The translations under genes and the position numbers were made by a program. Source: Macrolepiota albuminosa (taxonomy: Eukaryota > Basidiomycota > Agaricomycetes > Agaricales > Agaricaceae). Taken from it: 64,000 nt of DNA. Below, piece by piece: positions 47,762-58,083 of the stretch (positions are counted from its first letter, which is position 1; the number at the start of each line of letters is the position of its first letter). The stretch spans positions 724,212 through 788,211 of the forward strand of contig JAMWFC010000055.1 of the NCBI GenBank assembly GCA_027475525.1. The letters are read 5' to 3'. Under the pieces are notes generated by a model, which saw only the letters and a list, made by a program, of their open reading frames with translations, was not told where the DNA came from and ran no database searches.

Positions 47762-50700
47762 CTAACGCCTGGTCGACATTTCAATTTCGTCTACCCTATT
47801 AGTTGAAGACGAAGACGACGCAGCTGCCGAAAAGGGCGTCTGGGGTGCTGACGATTTCTGTCTCAGATTATCACCTAAACTCTCTGAAATATTTCTTGAG
47901 CTTGTCATGTAGAGCTTTAATGAAAAATGTGAAAACATCCTTTGTTATCGGAACGGACACATACCTCATTAGCTTTTCCATTTCCTGGATTGATCAACTG
48001 GGAAGTATTGCGTCTAGATTTGTCTTGAGAACCCATGCATATCACATACCGATCACAGCATGTCTGTCTGCGAGTTGCCACCCATCAGGTGGCGTCTGTG
48101 CGAATTTTGAAGCTTCTTCTTGATATTCTTTGGCCTCGACTTCCTCGTAAGGCACCTTCATGTATCGTGTTGGAGCGGGAGGTACGTAAGGGTTGCCAGC
48201 GGGACCGTAAATCTTGAGCTCTACCAATGCTATTTTCAGAGCACATATCCACTTATTTCGCCGGCTTGCTGCAATTGGGATGAGTAATACATTTAACAAG
48301 AGCCAAATTGGTTAAACCTTTTAAAGCACTTATTTCGCCGGCTTGCTGCAATTGGGATGAGTAATACATTTAACAAGAGCCAAATTGGTTAAACCTTTTA
48401 AAGCACCTGTTGCCAATTACTCTTATATTTTACATCAGCTGACAGTGTCAGCTTTTTTTGGTCCGGGAAGTCTGTGTATATGATCAGCATTAATCCAGTT
48501 GAACAAATGAAACTTATTTTGACCCTTTACAGTGACATCGAAGGCAGGTTGATAATCACGTCGCTCTGTTTCGACGAAGGCGAGCATCTTCTCCCGGAGT
48601 TTTTCCAGATCTTCAAAGGTGGTGGCGTAACTCACGTCAAACGTGAACGTCTCCGACATCTTCATTTACGATAAGAATAGGAATTGAGTGGCGTGTTTAA
48701 AACTTACTTGTGGGCTACGGCGAATGTTCTGAATGAACTGGAATGGGAGATGAGTAACGACGGATTCTGAAAGAAAAATAAAGTTTTTATACCAATGTAT
48801 TCAACACTGTGTTAGGAGCTTGAACAGAAGTGTTGTTCGAATCAAGGAACACCGTGCTGAGGAGACGAATATCTTCGACAGTATAACTCTCTTTGTTGAT
48901 GTAGACGCGATCGCCAACGTCGAATGGATGTTTGACGAAAAGAAAAATGATGCTTGCCAGGACCTCTCTTTGTTGATGTAGACGCGATCGCCAACGTCGA
49001 ATGGATGTTTGACGAAAAGAAAAATGATGCTTGCCAGGACCTCCTGTAGACTGCCGCCGATGAGCCAGCTCAAACCTAAAAGAAATCAAGTGAGATGACA
49101 TGATTAAGATCCCTTGGAAATACAGGCACCAACCAAGAATAAGCGACCCGGTCCCCGTGACCACGGTAGCTAGTTGAGCTTCCTAAAAAGTGATAACCTT
49201 GGATCAGGACCAACATGGTGATAAAACTATGTGCGCAAGCAGACACACCAATGCGACGGCAATGATAATGATAGCGACCACAGTATAAAGAGTCATCAAT
49301 ATATTGTCCAAACGTCCCACAGCGCTGTCGAGGTTTTGCATAGACTTCTCGATAGATGACTGTTCGCGATGAATCTCCCTAGAGTGAATATGATGAGCTC
49401 GGAGCGCTTTTCGACACCGTAAAGCTGCTGTCTAAGCCGCTGTCCAGCATCGAGGGGTGTCCAAAAGGCTTTTACTCACAGGCAAGCCATTTCGACTTCA
49501 TCATAAGATACATCTCCGTTCATATCCTTGTCAAAAATTGAGAAGACGCGATCTGCTTCCTCGGAAGTCGTGAAATAAGGGGCGATGTCATCTACGAGGA
49601 CATACTTTGCATCGGGTTTTGCAAAGGAGCAGAAAAGTCGGCGGGCAAGCTAAAGTGAATTTGTCAGTTTGATTCGAAGTAATGATAGAGTATCTGACGA
49701 CGGCTCGTTGAACTAACCAGTCTTGATTTATTGGCGGACTCCAAAGCAGTTTTCACCATCGCCTGAGGAGAGTTAGGTTGGAGGACAGAACTGTACCCAG
49801 ATCGCGTGAGTACATGTTTATTGAGAAAAATACCATCGCCTGAGGAGAGTTAGGTTGGAGGACAGAACTGTACCCAGATCGCGTGAGTACATGTTTATTG
49901 AGAAAAATAATTTTAGGGATTGTTACCTTCCTGCTATTCCCGAAGCAACATTTCCTAACGCCGTGGTGGTAGTAGTGGCGGCCATACGTACGCCCTGTCT
50001 GAACTTCTTGAAGAATCGTTTGGCACCAACGGGCCCTCTGTTCGATGTACCATCATGGAGGTCATCCGATCGTCCTGGAATATCTTTGGAGTTGCGATAT
50101 AAAGTCACTAGGGACTTTACAGCAAACTCTTGATCGGTGATGCGCTCTGTCATGCGCCAAATCTTAATTTTCGTACCGTTTAATAGGACAGGACAAACGA
50201 ACCAGCATAAGAACGTTTATGGAACCTCGTAGCAATCCATTGAATAGAGAATTTCTCAAACAAGAGGGCTGCAGAGCAGAGAACAAATGCAAAAAGCAAA
50301 CGCGCAACAGTATCAGAAGCCTGAATACTCTTTGTACCAGCTTTGTCAGTTTGCTTGTCATCAATAAAGGGACCCCATGAAATCCATATAGTGTATGTCC
50401 ACGCGAAGAGTGCAATATATCTGCGAATATGTTTGGAATCAACAACCATCACCTGTTTTGACATGAAGTAATTGACCTGTGTAGTACTGCTATCCAGTCG
50501 ATGTATTTCCGTGTTCCCACCGCCACAAAGCCGATGGTAAATCTTAATATAGGTGGAATCATGAGGCTGCAGAACGGCAACATCATGCCATAAATATCAC
50601 ATACGGCTCTGAAGTTGCCAACTTACGAGAAGGCGAGCACTACCCACCAACCTATTTAGTTGATCAAGACAGGTTCCCTCCACGAGGACTAAAAAGGAAA

Positions 50701-51179
50701 CGAACCTCCCCATGCTACGGTGAGCCACACACTCCACCATAACAATCGTACATCCCATATCTAGCAGAACCAATGGCTATTATTTAATGAATTACTGGAA
50801 TAAGCTGCAACTCACAGTGGTATGCGGAAAGATAGTAAGTGAGAGTATACCAGGTATCCAAAGCAAAGCCAGTACAGGAACAATGAATAGGATCCAGCGC
50901 GTCACAATCGACACGTTCAACAAATAATTGCAGAATTTCAGAAACTGACGTCAATGTTTTAATCATCCACGTGTACATTTGGTGCGATATCTCGATAGAT
51001 CTTACCTTGCTCTTGGGCATATCTCCATCCGCATAGATAAGGTGGGCTTGGCCCGCATTTCGCGTGTTAAATTCTTCGTACGATTGCTCGAGTTTCTTGA
51101 TGCCTGCTAAGAAGTCCCAGCTCGATTTGCGGCTTTTAGAATGATAAGGAAGTTCCGATGAGTTGGTTGGATAGGACAT
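47762..51179 (-). CDS. EF-hand mechanosensitive ion channel, MscS family (Msy1/Msy2-like)
   Basis: Ca2+-regulated MscS-type channel. In fission yeast the relatives Msy1/2 sit in the ER and limit calcium rise after osmotic downshock. Start at 51179: [19 protein letters not shown]. Several membrane spans follow in 49.9-51.0 kb, then [21 protein letters not shown] canonical EF-hand is near 49500-49550: [20 protein letters not shown], with calcium ligands D-x-D-x-N-G-...-E. The pore and beta domain follow: [41 protein letters not shown] and [11 protein letters not shown]. Then [33 protein letters not shown], a Ser-rich tail and the stop at 47762. Twelve or more exons. Duplications 22-24 lie inside. 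Collapsing no. 23 gives an uninterrupted frame. Confidence 0.9.
48250..48406. repeat. 77-bp-period tandem duplication, no. 22
   Basis: Second copy begins at 48327; the match runs 80 bases. In an intron/exon border of the MscS gene. Confidence 0.95.
48887..49043. repeat. 77-bp-period tandem duplication, no. 23
   Basis: Second copy begins at 48964; the match runs 80 bases. Within the MscS pore exon ([19 protein letters not shown]). Confidence 0.95.
49755..49909. repeat. 77-bp-period tandem duplication, no. 24
   Basis: Second copy begins at 49832. In the MscS gene, probably intronic. Confidence 0.95.
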
Positions 51180-51977
51180 TGAGAGGTATAAATGGTATGG
51201 CAGTGAAGATTTCCGCCTTTACGACCGTTGGAAGGAGTGTTAGGAATGTCCGTTGTGAGCTCGAAGACGAGCAACCAGTTGATAGGGAATGAAAAGAGCA
51301 GTAGACGTGAGGTTGCAAGGTCAGGCTCAGGAAAGATAGTATGTTTAGAAAGACAATTTTGACGTGCTGTTTTAAAGGGAAAGAAAAGGCCAATCTGATA
51401 TAGGAAAACAAGACTCCTTTGTTAGAAAGACAATTTTGACGTGCTGTTTTAAAGGGAAAGAAAAGGCCAATCTGATATAGGAAAACAAGACTCCTTTGAA
51501 CAGTGACAACCGTCAATCCAGCAGATCTGTCCGGCATTCTTCCCTCGATACTCAGTGCCTCTTTTGACGACACCCTGGCAATGTGAGTAAGAAATCGAAA
51601 TTTGATCGGATATTCATTTTGTAAGTGGTTTGGTAACTTCGGGATCGTCGATGAGATCAATGAGACGTCAGTGAGACACAGCTAACTCATAGGCTTATCA
51701 CTCGCCTGTTCACGTCTGTGTCCACAGGCAAGCAATGCAAGTAGTAACGAACTACGTTTTACGCGAAATCTGTACATATGATAGCAATTCTGGAAGACGA
51801 ACAACCTGATCTAATAGGGCTTGGCGGGCCAGGGCCTCAGGCAAAAGATCTATCTAATAAAAGATACAAGATATCTGGATTTGGGAATCAAAAAGTCTAT
51901 GCCAGAAGTCTTCAAATTTATGCGTTTCGTCCAGGCTTGGTATATAATAAGTAACGTGGATCCGTATACAATTACTC
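51180..51977. other. MscS promoter and 3' flank of lyase 1
   Basis: 800 bases with duplication 25. The 174-codon minus frame (51136-51660) reads through the duplication and has no recognisable motif, so it is not called. Confidence 0.45.
51345..51498. repeat. 77-bp exact tandem duplication, no. 25
   Basis: Copies 51345-51421 and 51422-51498, upstream of MscS. Confidence 0.95.
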
Positions 51978-53430
51978 TTAGAGTAACATGGCTGCCAATC
52001 CAATGGTGGCGAGCCAAAGAAGCGGAGTGGTCATTCGGAAGTATGTTGCCCGATCAGCGGCGTTGACAACTTGGCCAGTAAGGTTGGACGCCAAAGAAGC
52101 GGAGTGGTCATTCGGAAGTATGTTGCCCGATCAGCGGCGTTGACAACTTGGCCAGTAAGGTTGGACGCTGCATTTCCACCGTATAAACGTATGTTACGAT
52201 AATACGTGTGGGTTGTTGTAGGTGTCTCCCAGCTGTCATCAGAGCCTGTCATAAAACAAGATGAGAATATGTTGTATGAAGATCAAGTATCCGAGTCACC
52301 TCCGAAAAAGGTCCTATTGAAATGCCATGTACATTCAAAGAAGGCTACTGACCAGGAGAATTCATACTCACGAGAAATATAGACCGTTCGCATTAACCGA
52401 TGAACTACTGCGGATCTGGAGATTCTGTTGATCAATGGCTTTCAGATCATTGTAGCTGGGTTGGAAAGCGATCAATCATCCCGATTGCTAAGGAGACATT
52501 GTAAAGAGCGACGAACTAGAGTTGAACATTGCCATTGGCAACGTTTGGAGGGTTGTTCAAGCGAACGAGAAGAGTAATTCTATTCCACCTGCTCTGATGT
52601 GAGGATGAAGCCCTATCAAATTGCAAAAGTTACTCGCTGGTTACTGACGAAGCCAAAAGCGCCACGTTGAAGAGAAATGCCAAAATCCGGATTACATATG
52701 ACACCGTCTGAAGAGCATAAGTCGTTCGGAGTGGGTATATATGCATAGACTAGGATATGCCTGATGACAATGGAATAGGGTTCGAATCATGAGTACACAC
52801 CTTCTCCCTGGCCGTCCTTTCTCCACATTAACCGTGTGATAAAGCACTCCTTCCCGTCCGCCTCATTACCACCACTACAACCGGTAGAATTTAGACCGCC
52901 ACGCAATCCTGGAAGTTTCCCACCCTTGACCCAGTCGAAGCCAGCATCAAAAGCCACTTCGTAAGAAAGGAGCATGGACTGGAACGACGATCCGTCGCTC
53001 GCATTCCACAGATTAATGAATTGTGCACCACTATCTGAGGATCCGAAACTATGGACTGGAACGACGATCCGTCGCTCGCATTCCACAGATTAATGAATTG
53101 TGCACCACTATCTGAGGATCCGAAACTTTGCTCCGGGTATGTGACTTGTAGGACTGGGCCAGTAGAGTTTGCTCCGGACGTGGTTGGAAAGGGATCGTTG
53201 ACGAATGCAAGATGATCTGGATTGTCCTGGATTCTGCCTTTCCCAAGAGACCAGCCTGATACGATGAGGGAGTCTGTATCCTTTGCACTTTGTGTGGCAC
53301 TAGGAAATGGCAGAGTTGTGCTGGAGGTGAGACCATACTGCGCAGCGATTTGTTCAACTGAAGTCTGTTGACTGGCAACGTATATGTTAGGCACAGAAGT
53401 AAGTAGAGAGAATAGAAGTCGACGATGCAT
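51978..53430 (-). CDS. Secreted polysaccharide lyase-like protein (PL14-type), paralogue 1, probable GPI tail
   Basis: Start at 53430 with a hydrophobic signal (MHRRLLFSLLTSVPNIYVA). The mature part contains TSVEQIAAQYGLTSSTTLPF, SLIVSGWSLGKGRIQDNPDH, LAFVNDPFP, VLQVTYPEQSFGSSDSGAQF, FINLWNA, LLSYEVAFDAGFDWVKGGK, LPGLRGG and ECFITRLMWRKDG. These blocks match the basidiomycete proteins annotated as polysaccharide lyase family 14 (glucuronan/alginate lyase fold). Later exons give GSDDSWETPTTTHTYYRNIR and LYGGNAASNLTGQ. After collapsing duplication 26, the end reads LLWLATIGLAAMLL-stop at 51978, a hydrophobic C-terminus typical of a GPI signal. About eight exons. Substrate unproven. Duplications 26 and 27 are inside. 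Confidence 0.82.
52013..52168. repeat. 77-bp-period tandem duplication, no. 26
   Basis: Second copy begins at 52090. In the last coding exon of lyase 1; without collapsing it, the hydrophobic tail is lost. Confidence 0.95.
52974..53127. repeat. 77-bp exact tandem duplication, no. 27
   Basis: Copies 52974-53050 and 53051-53127. In the core exon of lyase 1. Removing one copy restores an unbroken frame on both sides (QFINLWNASDGSSFQSMLLS). Confidence 0.95.
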
Positions 53431-53820
53431 ATTAAAGGATAGCCTGGTAGAATTTGAAAGTAGTATGGGAACCTGCCCTTGCAATTGGAGATGGAAGTTC
53501 TGTGAAAGTGACGTCTGATGGGGGACGCTTGTCACGTGTACTTCCGATGCGCGTAACCCACGAGTTTTAGGTGTGAATGCAAATGGAAAATATGACCGCG
53601 TGAAATGCGTCGATGAGCATGGGATGCGCGTAACCCACGAGTTTTAGGTGTGAATGCAAATGGAAAATATGACCGCGTGAAATGCGTCGATGAGCATGGT
53701 ACTGTATGGAAAACATTGAAACTCGCAATACAATACAGTCCTCGGACAGCCGCCTATATGCGACATTATTCCCCAAGATAACCTGTTACAATAAAAAAAA
53801 TTGGATACACATCGCAGCCG
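53431..53820. other. Upstream region of lyase 1
   Basis: 390 bases between the two lyase genes, with duplication 28. Presumed promoter of lyase 1. No site assigned. Confidence 0.45.
53546..53699. repeat. 77-bp exact tandem duplication, no. 28
   Basis: Copies 53546-53622 and 53623-53699, in the promoter side of lyase 1. Confidence 0.95.
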
Positions 53821-55141
53821 TCACACCTGACAAGACAAAATCATGGCGCTAGACCTAGGTATGTGAATGATTGAGTGTGATGCGCTGTTGATCGCTTTGC
53901 CTGTGAGATTTGAAGCGACACTGCTACCATACAGGATGACGTTGCGGAAATACGTATGCGTAGTGTTTGGTGTTGCCCAACTTTTATCAGATCCTGGCAA
54001 ACGAAATGTCAGTGCCCTAACCTACAACGGAGAAGGCCACAACTACCTCCGAAAAAAGTCCTGTTGAGTATTATTAGATAAAGTAGAGGCCATAATTAGG
54101 AGACCGTACGAGAAGTAGAATCCATTTAGATAGACTTGCGCATTTGTCCGGAGTTGCAGGTCTTCTTGATTAATTGCCAAAAGGTCGTTGTAACTATAAT
54201 TCGCGGCGAAGCATTAAAAACCCGCCCATCTTAGGAAAACATTGACGAACTAGACTTGAATGTTTCCATTGGCATTCTGGGGATCGTTCAAACGGATGAG
54301 AAGAGTGATACGATTCCATCTGTAAGTTATAAGCACCAAGTTTGCATGCAATTGAGTACAGACGTACTGGCCACTAGCAAAGCCAAATGAACCCCGCTGC
54401 AGACTTGTTGCATCGGATGCGCAGCTAACTCCGGGTTGATTGCAAAGGTCGTTTGAAGTAGGTATGGAGGCATATACTACAATCTCCAATTCAGAAGCAC
54501 ACTCAACATCAAGTTCGGATGAACATACTCTCGGCATTTCCACTGTTGCGCCACATAAGTCGGATACTGAAACAGTCATTTGTGGCCGATGCCTTGGCGC
54601 TGCTGCATCCTCCTAAGTTCGATTTTGTGGAGCCCCGCAATCCAGGAAGCTTGCCGCCCTTAACCCAGTCAAAATAATTGTCAAACGCTACTTCGTATGA
54701 CACCATCATCGTCTGGAATCTTGATCCCGCTGTGGCATTCCACAAGCTGTAAAACTGGGCACCACCAGTTTCGGACGAGTAGCTGCCTTGGGGATAAGTT
54801 ACTTGTAGGACGGGTTTTCCTAGGTTCTTGGTGGTCCCAATGGCTACTGGTTTCGTAGGAAATGGGTCCGCGACAAAGGCGAGATTATTAGGATTCGTTT
54901 GGATTGAACCTTTGCCGAGTGACCAGTCTTGGACAAGAAGTTTCTGAGTATCTTGTGTACTTTGCGTTGCGCTTGGGAAAGGAAAGGATGTACTCGTAAC
55001 TAGTCCATAATCAGCTGCTAGTTGCTCTACAGACGCCTGGGGGTTGGCCGAGGCGTAAGCGAACGTGAAAAGGAGCATCAAGAAGCTACTGGCAGAAGGA
55101 AAGAATATTGAGCAGAGCATGGCGATAGAATAGCCAGACAT
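53821..55141 (-). CDS. Secreted polysaccharide lyase-like protein (PL14-type), paralogue 2
   Basis: Start at 55141 (MSGYSIAMLCSIFF), with a second Met eight codons on (MLCSIFFPSASSFLMLLFT) that could be the true signal-peptide start. The core mirrors paralogue 1: ASVEQLAADYGLVTSTSFPF, LLVQDWSLGKGSIQTNPNN, LAFVADPFP, VLQVTYPQGSYSSETGGAQF, YSLWNATAGSRFQTMMVSYE, FDWVKGGKLPGLRG and DCFSIRLMWRNSG. Then come CNQPGVSCASDATSLQRGSF, RITLLIRLNDPQNANGN, NDLLAINQEDLQLR, and GSDKSWATPNTTHTYFRNV with LYGSSVASNLTGKAI. It ends at 53821. The C-terminus lacks a long hydrophobic GPI-type tail, so this copy may be freely secreted. The two genes lie head to tail, 390 bases apart, with the same exon plan. No 77-bp scar falls inside it. 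Confidence 0.83.
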
Positions 55142-55514
55142 ATGAGGCGAATAGCCTGCTCGTAATGACGTGACGAAGGAAGGAACGGCTAAGAGTCAAT
55201 GGGTGTGATTTAGACTACAGGAGATGGAAAACAATCGAGACAGCGATCGTTTCTTGGCGTTTGGTACCATCAAATCGTCCACGTGAATCGTATCACCTTA
55301 GCGGAAAAACTTTGGCGTGAACCCACGTCGACAATAATTTGCAGGTCAACATGAAAATGTGGAAATGCATAAGACATACCCTGAGTTGAGAGAGCCATAT
55401 TAAGACGCCTGTTGATGACTTCTTTCCCTTGGATATCACGTGATAACGTTTCAAGGCGCGTGTCACTCAAAGCGCAAGCTACGCTCTCATGGTCTTTGTA
55501 TCCACTCCTTCATA
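55142..55514. promoter_or_regulatory. Divergent promoter region, lyase 2 (-) / AAAP transporter (+)
   Basis: About 370 bases between two start codons transcribed outward. No specific element recognised. Confidence 0.45.
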
Positions 55515-57621
55515 ATGCCGCTAAAGCCTGCACGAAAGGAGCGAACTCTGCGGGAACATGCAGAGCATTCCCAACCACTTCTTGGATCTACTAGCCACCT
55601 TCACCATCAGACCATTTTCTCCGTCGACAGTGACGATGATGACTCTGTGAAAGAAAACATGCCGCTTGCGCGGTCAGATCATACTGTTAGGTTTCAAGAA
55701 GAACCTGTGATTATTTCGCCGCCACTGCGGTCAACTTATTCTAGTCGTGAAGCAGGTGTGTACGTGTCCAGTTCCATTCTGTAGGGTATCCGCAATTACG
55801 AACTTCATGTATTCTCTGTGTAGAATTTGAACTGGATTCCGACGAATTGGACGAAAGTATCGATGTCGAAAGCATACCAGCACGAAGGCGCTCGGACCAG
55901 TCCATGCCTTTACTTGTTGGGCTTGTCGACACGACTCGAAGACGAAGTATGGATGTTCCAAATAGGTACGAGATGTCCGGAGAGTATGACTATGACTTGG
56001 AAGAGCTGGCAAGAAAAAGGACTGCTGGTGGCAGCCTGCTGGATTCCATTGCCAATATGGCCAACTCAATTCTTGGAGCAGGTGAAGTCTGCTGAAAGTT
56101 CTGTAGATAGAAGAAAAGTTCACACTAACTCCACACAGGCATAATCGGTACTTTTACAATCTGTTTCCAAGGTCATCTTGGATTTAGAATCTCTCACAGG
56201 CTTGCCTTATGCAGTCAGCCAAGCTGGCTTTTTCACTGGATTATTTCTCCTCACGATTCTGTGCGCCGTCACAGACTGGACAATCCGTCTTATCGTCATC
56301 AACGTAAAACTTAGCGGTCGACATTCTTATATCGAGATTATGGATCACTGTTTTGGATCCAGCGGTCGAGCTGCTGTCTCGTTCTTTCAGTTCGCCTTTG
56401 CTTTCGGAGGTAGGTACTTTCCGGTGTAATTGGATTTTTTTTGATTGAATACAGGAATGTGTGCTTTTGGCATCATCATCGGCGATACAATACCACACGT
56501 CATCCGTTCAATATTCCCCAACCTATCTACCATCCCCGTTCTCAAATTATTCACTAACCGCCAGTTCATCATCGCTCTCTGCACTGCATGTGTATCTTAC
56601 CCGCTTTCTCTTTACCGCGACATCCACAAACTTGCTCGAGCTTCGGGCGTCGCCCTCATTGGCATGGTCATAATTGTCGTGTCTGTGATTGTTGAAGGTC
56701 CACATACATCGCCTGAGCTTAGAGGTGACCCATCAAAGCGTTTTACTATCATCCAACCTGGCATCTTCCAGGCGATTGGTGTGATAAGCTTCGCTTTCGG
56801 TAGGGATATCTTGTGGCTATTCATATATATATATAATTCATTTGGTTTTATATTATAGTATGTCATCACAACACTCTCCTCATCTATGGAAGTCTTCGTA
56901 CACCAACTCTTGACCGTTTTGCAAAAGTAACGCATATTTCTACATTCGTCTCGCTTGTGTGTTGCACAACGCTGGCAGTGTCAGCATACATGGTCTTCAC
57001 CGACAAGACGCAAGGAAACATCTTAAATAACTTTGCCTCGGTAATTGTTATGTTGTGTGCGGAGTAACAACTTACCTTTCATTTTTCTTAGGATGACGTC
57101 CTGATAAACGTCGCGCGCTTTTGTTTTGGCTTGAACATGTTTACCACATTACCACTAGAACTGTTTGTGTGTAGAGAGGTACGCTCCCTTCCATCAGTAA
57201 CTATGCGTCATAATTCGTCACCTCTTCAGGTCATCGAAAACTATTTCTTCTCGCATGAGGCCTTCAACCAACAACGGCATATCTTCTTCACAACAACCAT
57301 CCTGTTTGCCTCCCTCCTTAGTAATCTTTTCCTTCCTTGGATGTCTGTCATAGGCTCATCCGACCTATAGTTGCACTCATAACATGCGATCTCGGTGTCA
57401 TGCTTCAGGTCACAGGCGGTGTCTCTGCAACGGCGCTCGCATACATCTTTCCCGCGGCTTGCTACTTCAAGTTATTAGATGCAAAGCTACCATGGCATAG
57501 TCGTGCCAAGCTTCCTGCCGTCCTATGCGTCACCTTTGGTGTCGTGGCAATGGTGATTTCGCTTTTCCTTGCTCTTGGGAAGTCCTGGTCTGCGAAGGGT
57601 GAGCCGAGGATATGTTTGTAG
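55515..57621 (+). CDS. Amino-acid transporter, AAAP/SLC38 family (vacuolar AVT type)
   Basis: Start at 55515: a hydrophilic N-terminus of about 180 residues (MPLKPARKERTLREHAEHS, FSVDSDDDDSVKENMPLARS, ELDSDELDESIDVESIPARR). The transporter domain follows: SLLDSIANMANSILGAGIIG and LPYAVSQAGFFTGLFLL, the family's first-helix signature. Then TDWTIRLIVINVKLSGRHSY, FFQFAFAFGGMCAFGIIIGD, ACVSYPLSLYRDIHKLARAS, SGVALIGMVIIVVSVIV, IFQAIGVISFAFVCHHNTLL, CCTTLAVSAYMVF, CFGLNMFTTLPLELFVCREV, LQVTGGVSATALAYIFPAAC and FGVVAMVISLFLALG. It ends at 57621. About eleven helices. Yeast Avt proteins of this kind move neutral amino acids across the vacuolar membrane; the substrate here is inferred only. Eight or so exons, and no 77-bp scar inside. 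Confidence 0.9.
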
Positions 57622-58083
57622 TGATAGGAGGTTTGGGGTCATGTTTGTACACGTAGACAATTGACTCTATTCTTTGTACTGAGCGTGCACGTTGTAGCAA
57701 CTGGAGAATGCCTCAGAATAATTACGTAATTCATATTTTGGGTGAATTACGTGACGACTTTTGGAAGTCTCTTCAGACTAAAGTACTTACCCTGGCCACG
57801 AGCTTCAACAAGCTCGTAGCGACAAGGCTTCTGGATCTTCCTGCCATCCCCAGTTCCCGTGGCAACGCGGTTGAACGTTCTCGCCATTCAATCGATCGAG
57901 CACTCAAAAAAGTCCTTCGGTGTTCAGCTAAACTATATGTCCTGCTACAGGCAAAAATTGGGACAAATCTATGTAGATCGTTAGTAGATACAAAGACGAA
58001 CATGTACAATGTATGTCTGGTATAAGCAAGGGTATATATAAATGCGAAAATAGATGGTTCCAAACCTCATACCAACTGCCAAT
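57622..58083. other. Convergent 3' intergenic region
   Basis: 460 bases between the ends of the AAAP transporter (+) and phosphomevalonate kinase (-). A 105-codon plus frame (57708-58025) and its antisense are open but show no motif. Confidence 0.5.

Noticed and set aside
51136..51660. 174-codon minus-strand frame upstream of the MscS channel
   Set aside because: It reads through duplication 25, repeats itself in another frame, and has no recognisable domain. Most of it is promoter sequence of the channel gene.
57131..57370. 79-codon frame in the AAAP gene as a separate small protein
   Set aside because: It is one transporter exon read on through its intron; the spliced frame continues the membrane domain.
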